Assembly (NCBI GenBank): GCA_003586115.2
Contig: QVOM02000112.1
Span: 104,200,941 to 104,264,940 of the forward strand
Reading direction: 5' to 3'
DNA length: 64,000 nt
Source: Salvator merianae
Lineage: Eukaryota; Chordata; Lepidosauria; Squamata; Teiidae
Part shown: one piece after another, positions 56,526 to 64,000 of the stretch
How the letters are laid out: each line of letters begins with the position of its first letter
Position numbering within the stretch: the first letter of the stretch is position 1
Position numbers and translations under genes: made by a program
The notes under the pieces: generated by a model
Database searches by the model: none
The model's input: only the letters and a program-made list of their open reading frames with translations
What the model was told of the DNA's origin: nothing

Positions 56526-56800
56526 CTTAAGTACTTCTGCTCTAACAAATATTCTGATGCTGGAGTGCTCATTTATTGATAGTTTTTGTTACATATAGTT
56601 TTTGTTTATCTTCTATAAACTATATTGTTCACCCAGCCTAATCCTGTCTCCATCAAACTTCCCCAGTATTTGCTGTCCAGATGTTTTGGCTACAAATCCC
56701 ATCCACCCAAGCTGCTGGATCAAGGTGGAAGCAAATGAATTGTTTCCTTATTGGATATTTTCTGCCAAAGGAAAATCCACACAGAAGCAAGAAAAAATAT

Positions 56801-57241
56801 AGGTCAGCTCCAGACACTGACCAAATATCAAGCTAACAGATGATATTCTGGAGAAAAGCCTCTCCGGAATTATTGCCTGTTAACTAGACAGCACTGCCTA
56901 TGTGCGTTTTACAGATACACACATCCAAGTATTTTCCCAGGACAAAATACCTAAAAGTATGCGATCAGGACCACTGTGCATGTGTGGCCATCTTTTTGGC
57001 TGCTGCACATGCACAGTGACTACAGCAAAGATGGTGGCTTTGTCTAGAAGGTAAGTCATAGCACAATTTCAGGAAAACCTGCCACGAGAGCTGGGTTTTC
57101 CCAAAATAGGCTATCACACATTTTTTTTTTGGGGGGGGGGATATAGCATAGCTATGGTGGGTTATCACAGATAGCTGTGGCAATCCCATCATAGCAGTGC
57201 CATAATGGCACTATATTCTTCCCCCATCTGGATGAGGCCTT
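56801..57241. mobile_element. DNA element family D, full-length
   Basis: Begins AGGTCAGCTCCAGACACTG and ends CCCCATCTGGATGAGGCCT. The interior has TTCTGGAGAAAAGCCTCTCC and GAAAACCTGCCACGAGAGCT, as at 7000-7540. A G-run stands near 57131. Confidence 0.65.
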
Positions 57242-57450
57242 AGGCTGATTATCTGATAAAAGTACATCATGGTGATGGTACTAAATATATGCACAAAAGC
57301 TTTTGGTCTGAACATGCCCTAAGTCCATATAAAAAAAAAAAAAAGATTATTCAGGCTTTGGTGCTGCTCATGTCCATATATTTTCTTCACTATTCATCAA
57401 TGGAGTCAGCAAACTGGAACAAGATTCCAGCTGTAAACCTCACAAAACCA

Positions 57451-58027
57451 TAGGTTCATTCTGCATTTCCTTGCCATGATCTGAACCTGTCGGTCTGGAC
57501 CAGAGACGCCCACTAGTTTGGATCATGGTAAGGCATGGTTTAGAACCACATTAGGCCTGTTTGTCCTTTGCGAGAGGAACGCTCCTGTCCACTTGCTAGT
57601 CAGGTGCATTCGCACCTGCAAATGGAGTCAGCAGTCTTGAAGTTCACCTAAGCCCACCTGATGCTCACCTGAAGCTAAGGCTGGTGAAGTAAATTGCAGT
57701 CTGGAAGCTCACTTGCGTGATCAGGTGTAGATCAGGGGAGCTGCGTTCGCATTACTTCCAGATTTGAAATGGCAGTGGGGAGGGGCCAGTGGGGCTGCTG
57801 TTTCAAAGACAACTCCAAAAGGAGCTGCTCTGGCTTCAAAAACAGCTCTTTGGCTTTGGAAACAGCTCCCTGAGTAGTGCATTCCCATTCGCACTGTTCC
57901 CCCTGCTGGTCAGCTCACAAACTGTTCCATTGCTGACAAGTGCAAATGCTGATCAGCACACCTGATCCTGGCTGGCCTGAACCCTGCTAATTAGTACATT
58001 CTGCTCTTGTAAGTGTGAAAATGCCAT
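57451..58027. mobile_element. DNA element family E, second copy
   Basis: GGTTCATTCTGCATTTCC on the left and CTTGTAAGTGTGAAAATGCC on the right. CACCTGATGCTCACCTGAAG inside resembles the copy in MTIF3 intron 2. Ends are approximate. Confidence 0.5.
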
Positions 58028-58921
58028 AGTCTCCATGACAGCTCTGATCCAGACCAGCCCTTATACCAGTCCCAAAGCTTGCAGAAGCTTTGGGGTTGGC
58101 CTCTGAAGACTAGGCATGAAAGGTCTTAGTTTCAGAGCCTCTGGGGAACCCATTTTGGTGGGATGCTGTGGTGCGCCATTGAAATGGGTCTCTAATAGTC
58201 CAGAACATAGAAGTGTGCATTCTGCACTCCTCTGTCTTCCAGACTGGGCTGAACTGGCAAGCCTGTCAAGGATTACTGGTAATCTAGATCAGGGCCCCCC
58301 AATCTGGATTATGCTCCATCCTGTGCTGACAGAGTATACCAGTGGTAGATGCCGCTTCCTATGTTCCACACTAATGAGTGGAAGAGAAGCCCTTAATGCA
58401 CTTGCTGGTAAGGAATACCAGCAGAAAGTCCAATAATCTGCTTCATCCCACCATCGGGGAAGCACTCCAAGAAATTACACTGCTGTCTGTAAGATATCAT
58501 CTCATTCAATTGCCAGCCCATATTTTTTCTTGATCTAATTGAGATCTTTCCTTCACACACACAAGAGTCCCATTTCTCACCCATTGCCACTGCAAATGAA
58601 TAACCATCCATCTGGTTTGAGGTCAGCGCAATGGTGGTTTTAAAAGAACAGTTGCTCATGCACCCACAACTAAAAATAAACAAGGCTCTCTGCATGATGT
58701 GTAATAAAAAAAATGGTGTTCAACAGTTCCATCCATCTTCCTATTTGAAGCAGCCGTAACAGCTGGGAACTTCTCTTTACATCTATAGAGCAGATGCTAA
58801 GATGAGCTTCCAATTAAGCACTTGAGTGTAAACAGCTGCCCAGAACTCCCCAAGGACACACAGATGGTTTAATGAGGCCTGAATTAGTTTGATGTCCCTA
58901 GCTCAATGGGTGATAAGATAT
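58028..58921. other. Intergenic, nothing recognised
   Basis: No gene or clear repeat family. The frame at 58116-58436 shows no family resemblance. Confidence 0.4.
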
Positions 58922-59346
58922 AGGCTGGCACCAGACATGGCTAAATATCATGGCAGCAAGCGATATTTCAGAAAAAAGCCCCTCCAGAATATTCGCTTGC
59001 TGCCTAGACAGTGTGGGGTCTCATGCTATCTGTGTGCATTTTAGTGACAAGCACATCCAGTATTTTGCCAGCACAAAGTACCCCAGTGTGCATGATCAGG
59101 ACCACCACACGTGTGTGGACATCTTTTTTGCCCCTGCACATGCGTGGCAGGCATGCACATCTGAGTATTTCGCCAGCATGAAATACCCAGAGGTCTGCAA
59201 TGCCACCACCGTGCGTGTGCAGCCATTTTCTTCAGCCAACACACATGTGCAGTGGCTACAGTGAAGATGGAGGCTCTGTCCAGAAGGTAAGTAATATCAC
59301 TATTTCAGGAAAACCCACCATGAGAATCGGGTTTTTCTGAAATAGG
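58922..59346. mobile_element. DNA element family D, truncated copy
   Basis: Starts GGCTGGCACCAGACATGG; has AGAAAAAAGCCCCTCCAGAA and GGAAAACCCACCATGAGAAT. The right end is missing, cut at the TTTTTCTGAAATAGGCTA step. Confidence 0.6.
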
Positions 59347-59490
59347 CTATTGAGCATTGAAGGAGCAATGAGATATCAGAAAAGTTAGGGTTATAAGGCC
59401 TGCCATGATTTGCCCTTTCTGATGTGTCACTAGTCCCATCCAGCTTCTTGGGATGTGCTGCAGATGACTTGCAGACAGCTCCTTCACTAA

Positions 59491-59919
59491 TGCATTTTCA
59501 CATTTTCCACCATGGAATGTTTCATTGTGAACATTCCATGGTGGAATAGTCCCCACAGTGCGACAGCCATCCTCACTACGAGGGCTGGAACATGCCAGAA
59601 ACAGGCTTCCTGCACTTGCAGTGTGAATGCTGGCTGGCTGACTCACCATGACAGTGGCTGGGGAAACATCTGGCCGCTGCCATGGTGACTAGGGACTGTG
59701 CATGGGACTGTGCAGCTGTAGCTGTGCCATGCAGTATTTGCATTTGGAAGTAGGTCCAGCTGCTCCCAGTATAGCTATGGAGCATGATATTGTACTCCAC
59801 ACTAAGACGTGATCAGGAACAGCTGTAGCTGCTCCCGATTGCTTGAGCCTCCATGAAATGTGGACACACATCACTAATGAGTGTGCAGATGCTCACTAGT
59901 GAGAAGTGCAAACAGGACC
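59491..59919. mobile_element. DNA element family C
   Basis: The left end contains a hairpin, CCACCATGGAATGTTT and AACATTCCATGGTGG. Then CACAGTGCGACAGCCATCC and CATGACAGTGGCTGGGGAAA; the right end is GAAGTGCAAACAGGACC. Confidence 0.65.
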
Positions 59920-59944
59920 TGAGTTCACTTGCTGTAAAAATGCC

Positions 59945-60155
59945 CCTCTGAGGCAGCTCAGAGGCTGCTTAGAGACGGCTTGCAGGTGGGATCATTCACC
60001 TGCCAGTTTACCCCTCCCCCTCCTATGAACATTCTAGGCTAGAAAAGTTGGGTAAGAGATGGGATGAGAACATGAGTGTGATGCACTCTTGCATCTAAGG
60101 AGCTTTTGAAATCCTTTTTTTTTGCTCTGTGTGGACACAGCTTAATCTATCTTGA
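59945..60155 (-). repeat. MITE family F, inverted copy
   Basis: CTGAGGCAGCTCAGAGGCTG, CCTATGAACATTCTAGGCTAG and CTGTGTGGACACAGC-type sequence match family F in reverse. Ends are worn. Confidence 0.5.
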
Positions 60156-61402
60156 ATATTAAAGGACTCTAGGGACCTTTTCACACCAGGCCAGTAGCCC
60201 AGTGGACCTCCTGGGGTGCTTCAACCTCAGTGTGGATCTATTTACTGGGACACCTGTAGAGCTCTGCACCTACACCGGATGAGACATTGGGCCAGGATAC
60301 AGCGCAAGATTGGTGCCATAGCCCACTCCACCTGTAGACCACTTGTAAGCAGTCCACACAGCAGTCTGGACTACTATCCCAGACCAGTTGCTTCTGTGTG
60401 GGCAACAGAGGATTAGGGAGCTTCAGTATACTAGGATCAAGAAGCTCAGCGCTTGAAATTGCCACTTTCTTTGCAAAAATGAAGCAGTGGTTTGCTATTG
60501 CTTTATCTTGGGGATAAGATGTTTCCAAAGCCTGAAAAGCCTGACACTGAAGATTTTATATGCTATATGTAGGGCCTTCAATGGGATCAAGGTGCAGTAC
60601 CACTGAACTTGGAAAGGTGCTTCAAATTCATTCACTCAGTGCCCTTTTAAAAACACTGTTGCTCAAATGTTAGGCCCGAACACGGAGGTGTACCTTCTGC
60701 ACAGCTCCTGTGTTCTGGACCAGGACCTGCTGACCCACCAGTAGACCCACCTCCCTGACTGGTTTTACGCTCCATTGAATGCAGACAAAGCATCCCAGCA
60801 GGTGGCAGGACCTCACAGTCTGCATTAATGTATGGATTGAGGAAACCCAGAAGAGGAATTCATGATCCTTAATTCTAGATTAACAATGAGTGCAGAATTG
60901 GCCTTAGTTTTATGTTTTGGTTCAGTAAAGCTGCCACCAGACGTGAGATGTATCTCATTTTGCTCTTGGCATTATAATAGGACTTCGAGGCATAATTGAG
61001 GCATTCACAATAACTCTGATTTAGTTAATCGAAAACCCATAATATAGCTATTATGGAAATCCAGCAATGATGCCAGTTTTCCCATAATGCTTACCTCAAT
61101 GTCTGTCTGCACCTTTTGTGATGGGGTTGATTGCAGCTTCTGGAAGTCAGCCAAAGGTGCGAAAAGCAACAAATGGAAGTACTCAACTGGCTTCTGGTAG
61201 TCCTAATGACTTGATCATGAAAGACGCTCACCAGACATTCAGGTAAGTCTGGAATTGCCTCTCGCATCTAGGGTCTCCCAGGAAGAGGCAATCGTGGGAT
61301 TTTGCTTAGATCTCTCATTGCCTCTTACCTTACCTAATGCCACCTTTCCCTTGTTATGTAGAAAAACACTAAAAAAATTTCATTGTCATAAATTTGTGAC
61401 AA
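60156..61402. other. Intergenic, with a probable family D fragment
   Basis: About 60950-61250 resembles family D edges (GCTGCCACCAGACGTGAGA) but is poorly preserved. No gene. Confidence 0.4.
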
Positions 61403-61812
61403 GGGGCCTTTCCCGCACTTTCCACCTTGGAATGTTTGAATCCACACTGCGATGGATAGAACAACCTGGAAACAGGCTTCCGACATTTGCAATGTGAATG
61501 CCTAGCCAGCTGCCATGACAGTGGCCATGGAAATGTCCGGCTGCTGCCATGGCAACCAGGGATGCAGCACATAAGAGCATAGCTACAGCCATGCTCTGCA
61601 GGGCTCGCGTCAGGAAGCAGGTGCGAATGCTGCATACTGGGAGCAGTCCAGCTGCTCCCGGTACAGCTGTGGACTACAATTTCAGTGTCCACAGCTAGAA
61701 GCTGTTGGGAGCTTCTGCAGATACTCCTGATTGCTTGAGCCTCCGCAAAATGTGGATGCACTGCGCTAGTGAGTGTCTGATCGCTTGCTAGCACTAAAGT
61801 GCAAACAGGCCC
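61403..61812. mobile_element. DNA element family C
   Basis: Left end GGGGCCTTTCCCGCACTTTC, right end AAGTGCAAACAGGCCC. CATGACAGTGGCCATGGAAA and a CAGCTGCTCCCGGTACAGCT palindrome lie in the interior. Confidence 0.7.
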
Positions 61813-63941
61813 AAAGTATTTTCTTACTTACTAGATTTCTCTAGCCAACCAATAACTAGATTTTCTAGGTGGCTTGTATTACATTTACATGTAGAAATAT
61901 GTAATTAAAAATAGCATTAAAACAAATTTAATGTACTTGTATGAGTCTATGACAAACTGTGGTTACAATTTAAATAGTAAACCTCTTTTCAAGAGTCTGA
62001 TAGCAATGCCACAAGTGTTACTTTATGTCTTGCAAATTAATTTTTATTTCTTTAAAAATTAGATGTTCATCTTCTTGCGGGGAGAGTCAAATATTTATTT
62101 TGGCGTGAGCTCACCATTTCTGATGAGGGTCCTTATCAAAAGACACTTCTAGCTTATGGCAGAAATAACTGGATTTGATGTTATTAACAGTGTATATCCC
62201 TAGTCAATGGCTAAATTTGCTCTTAGATCTGTATCCTCGTCACAGATACGTGGGTGAGAACAATAGTATCTCAGAACCAGGAAAAACGTGTCACCTTTGC
62301 TTTGCCAAGATGTTTCACCCTAGCAGAATTTTCTAATCTCTGCTTCCTCTCTGCTGTCTATAGCAAAGTTCTCATCAAAATGATTAATGAAAGGCACAAA
62401 TTATTTAGTGGCGCCGTCTTGGAGGTGGGTAGCTGCTTATGGAAGGAAAAGACAAGGGAGAAGGTGTCCTCTGACACCTCTTACAGCTCTCCTATCAGTT
62501 AGGCAAAGCGAGGCAACGTGGGTAGCTTGTTTTGGGTGGGATGTTTGCTGACAAAAGTCTATGCAAACAAAAAGCCTTGTGAGAATGTCAAGGGAACAGC
62601 TGCTCCCATCTGGCAAAGGTGAATGTCGTTTGCAGAGCAAACTTAGCTCTAATTCAAGCAAATAGTGTTACAAGTGTTATACCTGGACCTGGAAGCGGGC
62701 GGGGGGGGGGTGTAGAATGTGTTTATGGGCAAGTAAGCATGACTGAAAGCAAGGATGGAGAAATAAGAGCCAGGCATGCTCACATTTCACAATGACTGAG
62801 GTATCATTCTGAAGGTCAGGTGAAATTGACTTTATTTGGTGCAAAATAATGGACCAATGTCCCACAAAGGTTCCCTTATGGTGCTTTTTTGTGACAAAGG
62901 ACTTTTGCAGCAGTCTTCAGGATCTAGGAAAGCTCGTGCAGATGTTTGCAAGAAGGGGCACACAAGCCAAAAGGGGCTATTGCAATCCCTGGGGAAACAT
63001 GTCATACCATTGGTAGGATCTTCGCACCATAGACATACAGGCCTATGAGCACCAGTGGTTTGCCAACAGGGGCAAAGTGGGCAGCACCACACCATGCTCA
63101 ATATCTCAGAGTCTGAATGCACTCTCCTTCACACATGCTTGAGTGCAGGGTGGGCTAATAATCCTCTTTATTCAGGGATTCAATTTTTGCATGGATTTGC
63201 ATAGAACTGTAGCCTTATAAGCTAGCTGCCACCCACAGATGTTGCCTCTGCTCACTAGAGTGGTTCCTGAGAGACATGCCCTCCTGAGGAACTCTCTGGC
63301 GATGCAGGTCTTTTCCTTGGAGCACTACCTGATGCAAAAATCGTGCCAGCAAGAGCTCCAAAATAGTCTCCAGACCATTCTCAGGCTGTGGCTCACTCCA
63401 ACTATCTGACATGTGGAGGAGCAGTGTGCATCGTGTATAGAGCTCAGCACTACTTTGCCAGCCTCCACCAATGGCCCTGAAAGTGGCCTGTTTGTGGTGT
63501 GCCGCTGAACCCCCCCCCCCCCGGCATGCAATTTCGGAGGCGGGGGAACTTCTGTTATCCGGCCTCCAAAGAAGGACGGGGCGTGTCTATGGCAATGTGA
63601 CTGTGCCACTGCATAGCCTGCTCCATTCTTGGCCCAGACTGAGCCATCCAGGCCAAGAATGCCCCCCCCCCACATCATAGCCAAGGCCCATAGTGCAGAA
63701 GCTTGTCATAATGTTTCACCTAACGTACCTCTGTTCTGATTATTAGCGACGCTTTATTTTAGCTGCCTTGCTCTCCAGCCTATTTGGGAAGCAGTCACTC
63801 TTGCCTGTGAATGAATAATCCATTCCCCAGAAAGACTTACCAAATCCTGGAAGGATGACCCAACACTTCACATGTGCCTCGGGTTACGCTTTTCCTTGAT
63901 AGTTTTAGGACTAAGCTGAATATTTAAAAACAGAAATGTTT
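61813..63941. other. Intergenic, no gene recognised
   Basis: Contains homopolymer runs of G near 62701 and of C near 63511 and 63662. Frames at 62836-63122 and 63325-63684 are open on both strands but unsupported. The interval is likely repeat-rich, though I cannot assign families. Confidence 0.4.
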
Positions 63942-64000
63942 TTTGCAGCGTGGCAACCATTTGCACTGCGAGAGCTGGAAGATCCTGGCAACGGGCTCCC
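63942..64000. mobile_element. DNA element family C, cut by window end
   Basis: GCAGCGTGGCAACCATTTGC and GAGAGCTGGAAGATCCTGG match the left interior of the copies at 59560 and 55350. Confidence 0.5.

Overview
This is vertebrate nuclear DNA: split genes with GT..AG introns, CpG-rich promoters, and large amounts of interspersed repeat. The repeats point to a squamate reptile, most likely a lizard. They include tRNA-derived SINEs of the Sauria type, a BovB (RTE) LINE fragment, CR1/L2-type LINE pieces, a possible L1 tail, and many short palindromic DNA transposons (MITEs). I cannot name the species.

Two protein-coding genes are recognised, and both can be followed exon by exon with consistent reading phases. 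MTIF3, the mitochondrial translation initiation factor IF-3, lies on the + strand. It has a non-coding first exon ending at 16440 and three coding exons between 18786 and 23913, giving 281 codons before the stop. GTF3A, the nine-zinc-finger 5S rRNA gene factor TFIIIA, lies on the - strand. It has nine coding exons from 38236 down to 24059, giving 369 codons. The two genes converge tail to tail, with only 145 bp between their stop codons. As I recall it, the human chromosome 13 order RASL11A-GTF3A-MTIF3-LNX2 has the same convergent pair. I see no exon of LNX2 (expected to the left) or RASL11A (expected to the right).

Layout: 1-565 is a GC-rich minisatellite arranged as a palindrome. 566-15990 is intergenic and repeat-laden (MITEs, SINE, LINE tails, BovB). 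16000-24058 is MTIF3 with repeat-filled introns. 24059-38400 is GTF3A with its promoter, and its introns hold CR1 and L2-type LINEs and a DNA transposon with terminal inverted repeats. 38400-64000 is intergenic and dominated by non-autonomous DNA transposons, several nested or forming long hairpins.

The two genes serve separate systems. MTIF3 acts on the mitochondrial small ribosomal subunit, and GTF3A acts in RNA polymerase III transcription of 5S rRNA. Any link between them here would come from their overlapping 3' ends. I found no new multi-gene system. The points most worth a second look are the tight convergent ends, a LINE tail that abuts a GTF3A splice acceptor, a CCAAT cluster in GTF3A intron 1, a long hairpin near 41.8 kb, and the nested MITEs at 21.5 kb and 54.8 kb. 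Repeat-family names are assigned by eye, and repeat ends are approximate unless a target-site duplication is stated.
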